A DNA stretch of 64,000 bases, taken from positions 1-64,000 of the forward strand of contig CAYOAN010000007.1 in assembly GCA_964402065.1 (NCBI GenBank), read 5' to 3'. This document shows positions 26,352 to 35,100 of the stretch, one piece after another; the stretch's first letter is position 1, and each line of letters opens with the position of its first letter. The position numbers were made by a program, and so were the translations under genes. Under the pieces are notes generated by a model. That model saw only the letters and a program-made list of their open reading frames with translations. It was not told the DNA's origin and ran no database searches. This DNA is from CAIWMF01 sp964402065. GTDB lineage: Bacteria; Verrucomicrobiota; Verrucomicrobiia; Chthoniobacterales; UBA6821.

Positions 26352-26468
26352 ATGAAAATCACCAAAATCGTTGCAGCTATCATCCTTCTTGGAACAGCTG
26401 CTGTTACACTTGGCGCATGTTGTCACAAACAAGCTCCAGCTCCAGCAACAACTGGTCGCTGCAAGTAA
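26352..26468 (+). CDS. 38-residue lipoprotein
   Basis: A very short gene encoding a signal peptide (MKITKIVAAIILLGTAAVT) and a lipobox LGAC. Processing would leave a mature peptide of about 16 residues, CCHKQAPAPATTGRCK, attached to lipid at its first Cys. The mature part contains three cysteines and a Pro/Ala repeat. A strong Shine-Dalgarno lies upstream and a perfect rho-independent terminator just downstream, so this is a self-contained and probably highly expressed unit. It resembles entericidin-like or other tiny envelope lipoproteins in general layout, but I do not assign it to a family. Confidence 0.8.
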   Translation: MKITKIVAAIILLGTAAVTLGACCHKQAPAPATTGRCK

Positions 26469-26498
26469 AACACTCTTAACCGAGTGTGATCACTTGTG

Positions 26499-26538
26499 AA
26501 GGTCGAATTACTTTTGTAATTCGGCCTTCTTTTTTTTA
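26499..26538 (+). terminator. Rho-independent terminator after the small lipoprotein gene
   Basis: The arms AAGGTCGAATTAC and GTAATTCGGCCTT pair over 13 bp with one wobble, around a TTTT loop, and are followed by a run of T. A second small hairpin (CACTC/GAGTG) lies at 26471-26486. The terminator reaches the stop codon of the convergent Nif3-like gene and may work in both directions. Confidence 0.88.
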
Positions 26539-27291
26539 GAGGCCTGTTGGATGGTCGATAAAAGACCATGGCAACTTAAACTCCTCTTCTAATACGCCTC
26601 CTAGCGCCTTTACTCCAAAAGTTTCTGTCGCATAGTGTCCCGCATAGATTAAGTTGATCCCAAGTTCCTCTGCCATCGTGTAACTCCAGTGAGGTCCTTC
26701 ACCAGTCACAAATGTATCAACGCCTTCCTGTGCTGCAGCAGCAACCTCACTCCCAGCACCCCCTGTTACAACAAGCACCTTATGCACTGTTTCAGAACCA
26801 CCAGGAGCAAGGTGAACTTTTCCTGCAACAGCATTACTCACCAACTCTAAAAAAGGAGCACGCAAGATGGGTTTGCAAGTTCCTTTAAGCCCAATGAACT
26901 CACCTTGCATTTTCAAAGCGGGAGTCAGTTTTTGAATTCCAAGTTTTTGAGCAAGAATCAAATTATTGCCAACTCTTGGATGCCGATCGAGTGGTAAGTG
27001 TGAACTATAAATAGCAAGGCCATGCTCGATGGCTAATTTTAATTTTTGATAATAGGCTCCTGTAATAGGCTGCAAGCCGCTCCAAAAGAGCCCATGATGG
27101 ACAATCAAAAGATCTGCCTCAACTTCAATTGCCTGTTCAATGGTAGATAAGCAAGCATCTACAGCAACAGCAACACGTTTGACTTCTCCCCCATTAGCAA
27201 GCTGTAGCCCATTGTGTGCCTGAGGATAGTCACGCACTTCGGTGGTTGATAGCAATTGATCGAGATAATTGACGATAGTAAAAAGTTGCAT
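26536..27291 (-). CDS. Nif3-like dinuclear metal center protein
   Basis: A 251-residue protein of the NIF3/YbgI/YqfO family. Metal-binding segments are visible: HHGLFW near residue 65, the region beginning HLPLDRH near 100, and GHYATETFGVKAL near the C-terminus, where His and Glu complete the di-metal site. The family is conserved but its reaction is unsettled; GTP cyclohydrolase-like activities have been proposed. The ATG beginning MQLFTIVNYLDQ is preferred over a TTG two codons earlier. It is divergent from ychF. Confidence 0.88.
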   Translation of the reverse strand: MQLFTIVNYLDQLLSTTEVRDYPQAHNGLQLANGGEVKRVAVAVDACLSTIEQAIEVEADLLIVHHGLFWSGLQPITGAYYQKLKLAIEHGLAIYSSHLPLDRHPRVGNNLILAQKLGIQKLTPALKMQGEFIGLKGTCKPILRAPFLELVSNAVAGKVHLAPGGSETVHKVLVVTGGAGSEVAAAAQEGVDTFVTGEGPHWSYTMAEELGINLIYAGHYATETFGVKALGGVLEEEFKLPWSFIDHPTGL

Positions 27292-27313
27292 CAGCAAAGG
27301 TTATAGCTTCGAT

Positions 27314-27384
27314 ATTACAGGTTACAGGAAAAAAAATTCTTCACACTTTACTCACGACTCGTGACTCATTACTTTATTGAGATG
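27314..27384. repeat. Heptamer-periodic leader of ychF
   Basis: Two TTACAGG-type heptamers at 27315-27328 are followed by an A-tract. A second 7-bp series then runs into the ychF ATG: TTCACAC, TTTACTC, ACGACTC, GTGACTC, ATTACTT, TATTGAG. The TTACAGG units are the reverse complement of the CTGTAAC units before dgt at 28717, so the same heptamer flanks ychF in opposite orientations. Confidence 0.5.
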
Positions 27385-28500
27385 TTACGCGCTGGAATTG
27401 TTGGACTCCCTAATGTCGGAAAATCAACCCTCTTCAATGCACTCACTCGGAGTCGCAAGGCAGAGGCTGCTAATTTTCCATTTTGTACTATTGAACCTAA
27501 TGTTGGCATGGTCACCGTGCCAGATGCACGATTAGCTCGGTTAGCTGAGCTTGTGAATTCGCAAAAAATTATTCCTGCAGCGATTGAAGTCGTTGACATC
27601 GCAGGCCTCGTTAAAGGTGCGAGTGAAGGAGAAGGCCTCGGAAACCAATTTTTAGGCCACATCCGTGAGGTTGATGCGATTATTCAAGTTGTCCGCTGTT
27701 TTGATAACGAAAACATTCATCACGTTGCCGGCAACATTGACCCGATTCGTGATATTGAAATCATTAATACCGAATTAATCCTTGCTGATATTGCCGCTGT
27801 TCAAAAAAGAATCGAACGCCAAGCTAAGGCCGCTCGCACCGGAGATAAAACAGCGAAAGCAGAAATTGCGCTTGGTGAAAAATTACTTCCTCACCTTAAC
27901 AATGGTGCACCAGCATCCACGATTGAGCTTTCAGCAGATGAACAGAAAATTTTATCAACCTTTCACCTCTTGAGTGCAAAGCCAGTGCTTTTCGCAGCGA
28001 ACGTCGAAGAGCAAGATCTCTCACACCTCAATGATGAAAATCGACCCGCGATCAAGTCGGTGCGTGCTGTCGAAGAATACGCTAAAGCTCATTTTGGGAC
28101 TTCTACGGTTGTCATCAGCGCTCAAATTGAAAGTGAGCTCGCTGAGCTTTCACCCGAAGATGCAGCGGAATATCTAGCTGGACTTGGCTTAAGCGACAGT
28201 GGCGTTGGTCTCCTTATTCGCAAGGCTTACGAACTCCTCGGGCTCCGGACCTATTTTACTTATGGTCCTAAAGAGACTCGTGCTTGGACGATCCATGCTG
28301 GCGACAAGGCTCCTGCAGCCGCTGGCGTTATTCATAGCGATTTCGAACGCGGATTTATCGCTGCAGAAACCATGGCTTATGATGATCTCAATGCACTCGG
28401 TTCTGCCGCAAAATGCCGTGAAGCAGGCAAGCTCCGCATTGAAGGAAAAGAGTACGAAGTGAAAGATGGAGATGTATTAGAATTTCGGTTTAACGTTTGA
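27382..28500 (+). CDS. ychF: Redox-regulated ribosome-binding ATPase YchF
   Basis: A 372-residue Obg-family P-loop protein. G1 is GLPNVGKST, G3 is DIAGLVKGASEGEGLG, and the G4 position reads ANVEE instead of NKxD, the change that makes YchF prefer ATP. A coiled-coil arm (about 125-200) and a C-terminal TGS domain (from about residue 285) follow. It binds ribosomes and responds to oxidative stress. The frame opens at a GTG seven codons upstream, but the ATG places MLRAGIVGLPN exactly as in other family members. Confidence 0.95.
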   Translation: MLRAGIVGLPNVGKSTLFNALTRSRKAEAANFPFCTIEPNVGMVTVPDARLARLAELVNSQKIIPAAIEVVDIAGLVKGASEGEGLGNQFLGHIREVDAIIQVVRCFDNENIHHVAGNIDPIRDIEIINTELILADIAAVQKRIERQAKAARTGDKTAKAEIALGEKLLPHLNNGAPASTIELSADEQKILSTFHLLSAKPVLFAANVEEQDLSHLNDENRPAIKSVRAVEEYAKAHFGTSTVVISAQIESELAELSPEDAAEYLAGLGLSDSGVGLLIRKAYELLGLRTYFTYGPKETRAWTIHAGDKAPAAAGVIHSDFERGFIAAETMAYDDLNALGSAAKCREAGKLRIEGKEYEVKDGDVLEFRFNV

Positions 28501-28715
28501 GGATAGGCATCAAATTCTACCACTGCTTTGAATAACTGTGTTGCTGCGGTGCTTTCCGCTTCACGTATTAATATATGCTCAGCGTCTGCGCTCCTCGACT
28601 CCTTGTTCTTCTTTCCAGCAGCGAATTGCTAAAGCAGGTTTCAATTTAACATCTCACTCTTCATCCACCTCAGCAAATCGCCAATACAGGGTTTGCCATC
28701 ATCCAATATTTTTTT

Positions 28716-28747
28716 CCTGTAACCTGCAACCTGTAATCTGTAACCTG
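28716..28747. repeat. CTGTAAC heptamer array before dgt
   Basis: Four consecutive units (CTGTAAC, CTGCAAC, CTGTAAT, CTGTAAC) followed by a partial CTGG end seven bases before the dgt start codon. The spacer 28501-28715 shows no gene. Translation of the spacer in the dgt frame is open but looks random. Confidence 0.7.
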
Positions 28748-28753
28748 GCGAAC

Positions 28754-29833
28754 ATGCTTGCTCCCTATGCTCAATGTTCATCGGAATCACTCGGTCGTTT
28801 GATCTCTGAACCGGAACACTCTTTCCGGAATTGTTTCCAGCGAGATCGAGATCGGATTGTTCATAGCACAGCTTTCCGTCGTCTTGATGGGAAGACTCAA
28901 GTTTTTCTCAATGGCAAAGGTGACTACTATCGCACACGACTCACGCACACCATTGAAGTTGCGTCTATCAGCCGTACGATTGCACGGGCACTAGGGCTCA
29001 ACGAAGATTTAGTTGAAGCGATCGCCCTAGCTCATGATCTAGGGCATCCTCCTTCGGGACACACAGGAGAAGAGATATTAAACGAACTGATGCATGCTCA
29101 CGGTGGATTTGATCATAACGAACATAGCCTGCGTGTTGTCGAAACTCTTGAAGAAAGCTACCCTCAGCACCCTGGCCTTAATCTTTCCTACGAAGTTTTA
29201 GAAGGACTCCGAAAACATCACCCTCATTTTCAACTACCTCAAGGAAATATTGTTCCCTCTCCTTCGTTGGAAGCCCAAGTCGCTAACATCGCTGATTCGA
29301 TTGCCTACAATAATCACGACTTGGACGACGGCTTAGAATCTGGATTACTGGACCCTGACGATCTTGATCAACTTGCTGTCTGGAAACGGGCTCAACAGCA
29401 CGCTTTCGAAGAGCTTGGCTCCAAAACTGAAAATCGTGCCTTTCTTCGACGCTGCTTCATGAACCATCAAGTGGCAGCCCTTATTGCTAATAGCCGTGCC
29501 GCTATTGAGGCCGCAGGAGTTGATGCTGTAGAAAAAGTAAGGCTCTATCCAAAAACACTCATTATTTTTAGCCAAAGCGACCAAGAGGAAAATCAGGAGC
29601 TCCGTCATTTTCTTGCGCAGCATTTAGAAAAACACCCTACAATCGCAACAGCCCACCAGGAAGCTTGTCATAAAATTGAATTTCTTTTTCAACATTATCT
29701 CGATCATCCTAAACATCTCGGACATCGCTATTTCAACCGCATTGAGGCAGATGGAAAGCACCGCACTGTTTGCGATTACATTGCTGGCATGACTGATCGT
29801 TATGTGAACCTCCATTATCAGGCTTTGCAATAG
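28754..29833 (+). CDS. dgt: Deoxyguanosinetriphosphate triphosphohydrolase-like protein
   Basis: A 359-residue HD-domain hydrolase of the dGTPase family. The metal-binding motifs are RLTHTIEV near residue 60 and AHDLGHPPSGHTGEE near 95-110, with IADSIAYNNHDLDDGLES giving the later Asp. It hydrolyses deoxynucleoside triphosphates to nucleoside and triphosphate. Length matches the short type found outside enterobacteria. The frame is open 72 codons upstream without any conserved sequence, and the ATG beginning MLAPYAQC places the conserved RDRDRIVHSTAFRRLDGKTQ segment correctly. Confidence 0.92.
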   Translation: MLAPYAQCSSESLGRLISEPEHSFRNCFQRDRDRIVHSTAFRRLDGKTQVFLNGKGDYYRTRLTHTIEVASISRTIARALGLNEDLVEAIALAHDLGHPPSGHTGEEILNELMHAHGGFDHNEHSLRVVETLEESYPQHPGLNLSYEVLEGLRKHHPHFQLPQGNIVPSPSLEAQVANIADSIAYNNHDLDDGLESGLLDPDDLDQLAVWKRAQQHAFEELGSKTENRAFLRRCFMNHQVAALIANSRAAIEAAGVDAVEKVRLYPKTLIIFSQSDQEENQELRHFLAQHLEKHPTIATAHQEACHKIEFLFQHYLDHPKHLGHRYFNRIEADGKHRTVCDYIAGMTDRYVNLHYQALQ

Positions 29834-29892
29834 AGCCCAAAAATAATGTTTTACTCTCTCAGCACCTGCACGTTTATCCTTTATTTTTTGTA

Positions 29893-30270
29893 ATGAAAAA
29901 CCATTTGACCTCTCTTCTTGCTTTGGCCTTGCTTTCGTTAGTCTTTGGCTGTGCTGGTCCTATTAATCGAGCAATCATTCATGGCTCTACAGAAGATGAC
30001 TTAGTAAAGGCAGGTTTCAAATCGATTCCTGTTACTGAAGGTCAAGAAAACAGCCTTCAAGGCTTTCCTCAGGGCAAAGTGACTTCTTTGCAACGTCACG
30101 GAATCATTTACTATGTCTACCCTGATCTCCAACATAACCGCATCTTAATGGGCGGAGAAGAAGCTTACGCACGCTATCACCAACTTGTCGCCCATCAGCT
30201 TACTCCCGTCACCAGACCAAGCGGACAACTAGATCGAGACTGGGTTTCCTCCGGTGTTTGGAATAACTAA
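29893..30270 (+). CDS. Small lipoprotein of unknown function
   Basis: A 125-residue protein with a lipoprotein signal peptide (lipobox LVFGC at about 16-20) and a mature region of about 105 residues. The mature part contains GKVTSLQRHGIIYYVYPDLQ and LMGGEEAYARYHQL, which look like a small beta-alpha domain of the kind seen in SmpA/OmlA-like or uncharacterised lipoproteins. I do not recognise a precise family. It is followed by the H1-like gene. Confidence 0.7.
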   Translation: MKNHLTSLLALALLSLVFGCAGPINRAIIHGSTEDDLVKAGFKSIPVTEGQENSLQGFPQGKVTSLQRHGIIYYVYPDLQHNRILMGGEEAYARYHQLVAHQLTPVTRPSGQLDRDWVSSGVWNN

Positions 30271-30336
30271 GCAGAGTATTTCAAAAGCACGTAATTATGC
30301 TTTCCTAATTTTTAATTACCTATTACGTTTGCGCTC

Positions 30337-30720
30337 ATGACTACTAAGAAACAAGCTTCTGCTAAAAAAACTTCACAGCCTAAAAAAATAGCTACTAAAA
30401 AGCCTGTGGCTAAAAAAACTGCACCTAAAGCAAAAAAGCCAGTTACTAAAAAGCCTGTAGCTAAAGCAAAGAAGCCAGTCGCTAAAAAAATTTCAGTCCA
30501 ACATTTTGAAGATGTCCTCACTAAAGAAGCTTTGAAGCTTGTTGATCAGGCCGCAACCATTCTTCGTACTGGCATTAAAACTTCTCAAAAAAGCACAAGT
30601 AAAGCTCGCGAAGCTACTCATAAAAAGGCACACGGGCTCTTAGGAAAAGCAACCCGTCATCTTGATGATGCCCTCAAGAGTGGCTCCTCTTTCTTAAACA
30701 AAGCTATCAATAAGCTTTAA
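30337..30720 (+). CDS. Histone H1-like lysine/alanine-rich protein
   Basis: A 127-residue basic protein. Residues 1-50 consist of Lys/Ala/Pro repeats of the type KKPVAKKTAPKAKKPVTKK, as in the C-terminal tail of histone H1 and in chlamydial HctB or other bacterial H1-like proteins. Residues 55-127 form a helical, mildly basic domain. Such proteins bind DNA non-specifically and can compact chromatin. The repeats are also present in the DNA, so their number may vary between strains. It is followed by the exonuclease gene after 18 bp. Confidence 0.82.
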   Translation: MTTKKQASAKKTSQPKKIATKKPVAKKTAPKAKKPVTKKPVAKAKKPVAKKISVQHFEDVLTKEALKLVDQAATILRTGIKTSQKSTSKAREATHKKAHGLLGKATRHLDDALKSGSSFLNKAINKL

Positions 30721-30738
30721 GGCAAGATTTCTCTTTGC

Positions 30739-31758
30739 ATGACGATCAAAGAAGTACGAGCAGCAACGGGTAATGGTGCTGCTTGCGAGGCAACTGTTGC
30801 TGCTCAAGCTGAGGCCGTCATTCGCAAAGAAACAGCCGCAGGAAAACCTTATTACGAGTTATTACTAAGGGATGCTACAGGCACTTTAATGCTGCGTGCT
30901 TGGAACGACCGCCCTTCCTTTACTGCGTGCCAAGAAATCGCGTCGGGATCCTTTGTGAAAGCTTCAGGAACTTTTGTACAAGGTTCCTTCGGACTTGATG
31001 CTGCTAACTGGAATCTTGAGCTCCTCTTAGAAGCAGAAATCACATCGCTCTTAGAAGGTTCACCCGAACAGCAAGCAGCTCATGAAGCTGCCTACCAAGT
31101 GATTCTCACAGGGATCGCTCAACTTCAAGATCCAAGGCTTCAGCAACTCTGCGAGAAATTTTTAAATCAATATGGCTCCCGCTTTCGCCGTGCAGCTGCC
31201 GCTCGCAACAACCACCATGCGCGACGTGGCGGCCTCCTTGATCATACAGCACGCATGATGCAGTCAGCCCAGGCATTGCTGCCAGTTTACTCTAACCTTA
31301 ACGCTGATCTCTTAATTGCAGGTATTCTTTTCCATGATGTAGGAAAACTTTGGGAAACATGCCCACCTGCTCAAGGTTTTGGAATTTCTCCCGACTTGCG
31401 CGGAGAATTAATGGGACATCTCTCCATTGGTATTGAAATCGTCAATTCATTATGGCGAGAACTTCCCAAACAAGGCTGGGATCAACTAGAACCAAACTCT
31501 GAAGAAGTGCGCCTTCATTTACTCCATCTTATTGCGGCTCATCACGGCCAACTCGAATTTGGATCCCCGGTATTGCCAAAAACGCCAGAAGCTATTGCAC
31601 TTCATCTCATCGACAATATGGATGCACGCTTGGAAATGTTTGAGGAGGCCTACGCAAAAAATCAAGAAACCTCATCAGGAATTTTTGAATGGTCAAGACC
31701 TCTCGGCGTTGCTCCGATTGCTCCTTTAAAAAGATGTTACAGTCTTGAAAATGGCTAG
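30739..31758 (+). CDS. YhaM-like 3'-5' exoribonuclease (OB + HD domains)
   Basis: A 339-residue protein with an N-terminal OB-fold domain (about 15-105, KPYYELLLRDATGTLMLRAW) and a C-terminal HD domain. The HD motifs are HHARRGGLLDHTARM near residue 155 and ILFHDVGKLWE near 200, with HLIAAHHGQLEFGSP near 260. This layout matches YhaM exoribonucleases and related HD nucleases, which act on RNA or DNA 3' ends. The last 25 residues fall in a 67-bp sequence that is repeated at 35622-35688, so the present C-terminus may have been reset by a rearrangement. Confidence 0.88.
   Translation: MTIKEVRAATGNGAACEATVAAQAEAVIRKETAAGKPYYELLLRDATGTLMLRAWNDRPSFTACQEIASGSFVKASGTFVQGSFGLDAANWNLELLLEAEITSLLEGSPEQQAAHEAAYQVILTGIAQLQDPRLQQLCEKFLNQYGSRFRRAAAARNNHHARRGGLLDHTARMMQSAQALLPVYSNLNADLLIAGILFHDVGKLWETCPPAQGFGISPDLRGELMGHLSIGIEIVNSLWRELPKQGWDQLEPNSEEVRLHLLHLIAAHHGQLEFGSPVLPKTPEAIALHLIDNMDARLEMFEEAYAKNQETSSGIFEWSRPLGVAPIAPLKRCYSLENG
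31669..31735 (+). repeat. 67-bp direct repeat, left copy
   Basis: This stretch of the YhaM-like gene (coding IFEWSRPLGVAPIAPLK) recurs at 35622-35688 in the same orientation, with 63 of 67 bases identical by my hand alignment. Similarity ends on both sides. The two copies bracket a segment of about 3.95 kb. Confidence 0.85.
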
Positions 31759-32162
31759 CCCGAATCTTGTTACCAAGAAAATTATAAAGTCTGATGAGGC
31801 TGAGCTGGCGTAGCAGTTTGATGTGATCTCCCCCTCCTCTTTTCTTACCCTGCTCAACTCAACGTTTCTTTGTTTTGCCTCAACTATTCTTCCCTTGTCC
31901 GCTCGCCTTATCTAGTGAGAAAGCTCTTATACCATCTTTATGAATGAGCAGGACTATGAGCAGCAAGAAGTTTGGTGTGTGACAAGACCATCAGCGGTCA
32001 ACAAGAACGGGGCCGATGGTCCAAATAAGGAAAGAAGGCTGGTATTAAACAAAAAGTGCAAGCGTATAGCGTACCCTTATTGATTTGCTACGCTATAAGT
32101 AAAAAACTAATGGACTGGCACCAAAATACGCAATATCAGGGACTGACCCCTATTTTTTTAGG
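31759..32162. other. 404-bp gene-free stretch inside the repeat-bracketed segment
   Basis: I find no credible gene here. It contains a 9-bp inverted repeat (TATAGCGTA at 32065-32073 and TACGCTATA at 32089-32097) and a weaker stem GACCATC/GATGGTC at 31986-31992 and 32025-32031. A phrase GGGACTGACCCCTATTT ends at about 32158, next to the stop of the large FGE-domain gene. The GGGACTGACCCC phrase resembles REP-like palindromes of other bacteria. Confidence 0.4.
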
Positions 32163-35100
32163 CTAAAGCATTAGTGGTATTGCGGGCAAAACGTATCGAA
32201 AGATACTATCAATTAACATTCCAATACCAATTCTAGGGTCGTTGTTTAAATTTGGTGATTCTAATTCGTAAGATAGCACTTCATAGCCAGCAACCATTAA
32301 CCCTAATGGAATAATAATTGCTGCCGCTGGTGATGCAAAAAACCCTACTGCAGCTGACTCAGCTGTTAAAGCAGATGCTGCGGCTGCTGCAGAAGCATCT
32401 GCGGCTGCTAGCTGACTCTCAGCTACAGCAAAAAGTTCTCCCTCCCCCATTGAGCTTAAATTTGGCAATTGTGTTGTCATCCTTGGCAAAGCTTGTGAGG
32501 TCGTTGCTTCTGCAGTTGGTATTACTCCCCCCCTCTCTCTTATGTAATTACTTAGCCACCCCCTACAAAACAGCCAGTAGCTTTGCATGCTACGCATATC
32601 ACGATCAGCTGCTTGCAATACTGGTAATCTTCTACTTTGTATAGGTGAAAATAAAAAATCATAGATAGTTTTTATCCATCCCGAAAACCATTCGCCTGCT
32701 TGCAGACCGAAGCAATTTGTTATTTTTTGAAAGATGTTAGAGAAGAGCGCTCCTAAAAAGTAAGTGAGAGAATTATATATGTTTGCCAAGACCTCTCCGA
32801 CGCTAACTCCTATTGTGTAGTATATGAAATTAAAAAACCATTCCCCTGTATTTGAAATAATTTTGGATGGAGTTTCTTTAAGATCATTCCAAATGGTATT
32901 TCCTGCGAACTCTATTGTTTTATAAAATGACTGTGCAAAGCTTGGCACTTGTAGTGCAGCTGGCTCCACATTGTAAACAACTCGGAAACCTAGTACACTA
33001 TTAGCTTCTGTAGGTTCTTCAACAAAGAAGCGTGAGTAGCGCAGGTCTTCGTAGCCTTGCGATGCCCAAGAACCACCACGAACAACAATCTTATCACTAG
33101 CACTAGCTGAAAGAGTGAGTGTCCATTGATTCACGTTCCCTGCCATATCATAAAGACCATAAGCGCTCTTTGTGCTTTCAAAAGTTCCAACGGGAGTCAC
33201 GTAAGGCGCTGTCAATGTTGCAAAGCTTCGCCCTGTACAATAGTTAGCTGAATTAGTTGAAGTTTTATCGATAAGATTATTGTTAGGAACTTGATACGAT
33301 CCAGTCCCAAAGGCTGCATAAAAGCCAGCGACCCCTAGTTGAGGCGGTTGGTAATAGGCTGCCTTGTACCATTGATCTTCTGTTGGAAGAAGCCACTTTG
33401 GATTATTTGTTGAAACTGTGAATACACCTGCCTCATCCGAGTTAAAAGACCCACTCTCTGTTACCCCAATAGTTTCATCTCCAAGAGGCTGGTCATTTTC
33501 TAGCCAATTACAAAATCTTAGTGCTGAAAACCAATTAACATAAGTGATTGGAAACTTTTCTCTGCCTGGCCAAGGAAAATAGCTAAATCCAACATTCGTA
33601 TTTCCATAGCGCATAATGCAAGCAACATTAGTGTCTGAGGTCATCTCAGACTGATAGAGATGATGAGGATCTGAATGAGCGGCAACTGCATTTAAGAAGG
33701 CACAATATTGCTCTGCTGTAACATCATATTTTGAAATTTGATATCCCTTGGCAACCGATCCGCAGCTAATTGAATCTGGTGACTTGTCTATGGGATTATT
33801 AGGATCTCGGATAGGAACCAGATCTTTCATGAGGTCGATATGAGTAACAATGGAAGAAGATGGTCTATTGCAAACTACACGAAAGCCAATCAGCGGGCTT
33901 GCAGCTCCGGTACTAATGAGGTGAGCTTTTGAGCTTAGGTCATCACTACTCTCTGAGTTCCATGCCCCACCTTTGATAATGATATTATTTCCTGTTGCAT
34001 CAAAGGTAGAAGTCCATTGACTAACCTCTCCTGCCATATCGTAAGCGCCCCAGGGACTCCGCGAATTACTGAATGAGCCAACAGGCGTAATGCGAGGTTG
34101 TTTAAGAGTCGTGAATGATCCATGGAAACAATAATTAGCGCCGTTAACAGCAGTAGCCTCTGCCCATTGATTTTCTGGAGGGTTCATGCTTCCCGTCCCA
34201 AAGGCGCAATAGCTTCCAGGAATTTTATTATCACCTGCCGGCTGATAATAGGCTGCCTTATGCCACTGATCATCTGTTGGCAAGGACCAGAGTGCTTCAG
34301 GTGAAAGGTTAGCCATGTTATTAGTAAAGGTGCTAGCACTAGCAAGATCATAGGAACCCTTTTCTGTTGCAGTGTCAGGTAGCCCCTCAGTTGGCTGTCC
34401 ATTTTCTAGCCAGTTACAAAACCTTAATGCAGCATACCAACTGACATAAGTAATCGGAAATTTTTCTCGATCCTTTATTGTTGTATACGTATACCCACTA
34501 GCAGCATCGCCAGATCGCACAATGCAAGCAACATCAAGATCTGAGGACATATTTGTATTATAAAGTAAGTGAGGATCACTCTTCTTTGCTACGGCATTGA
34601 GGAAAGCACAGTACTCCTCAGCAGTGACATCATAAGCTCCAATTTGATAAGGCATTGCAACAGAGCCCGCTCCTGTAGCACTACCGAGAGGAGCATGGTT
34701 TTTTGCTACTCCAGAAGTATCAGGAGGGTTGTTAGGTGCTCCTACCTCAACAAGCCTAATATTAATTTGACTCGTGTTACTACTCGGTCCAACACCCCCC
34801 ATGACTAGCGTGCTGTTTAAAAAGGAATTGTTAAAACTACTTTCGCGAAACGTTGAATGATACACCCCGTTCAGTGAGGAACAATTTCCCAAGCTACTAT
34901 CGCCATTTAAAGTAGTTTCAGCGGGAGCAAGAGAAGTTCTGCTCTGATTATGAGTATCTGTTAAAGAAGGATTAAAAGTCGACGTCGCCATACAAAAACC
35001 AACATGTTCAAACGCAAGATAAGGATCATTATTTTGGACACTACTCTCTTGTCCGGTTGTATCGACAAGATATTTTTCAGGGAGAAAAAAAGTTGCTCCA

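Noticed and set aside
28538..28753. 72-residue N-terminal extension of the dGTPase
   Set aside because: It contains the heptamer array and no conserved sequence; the family start fits the ATG at 28754.
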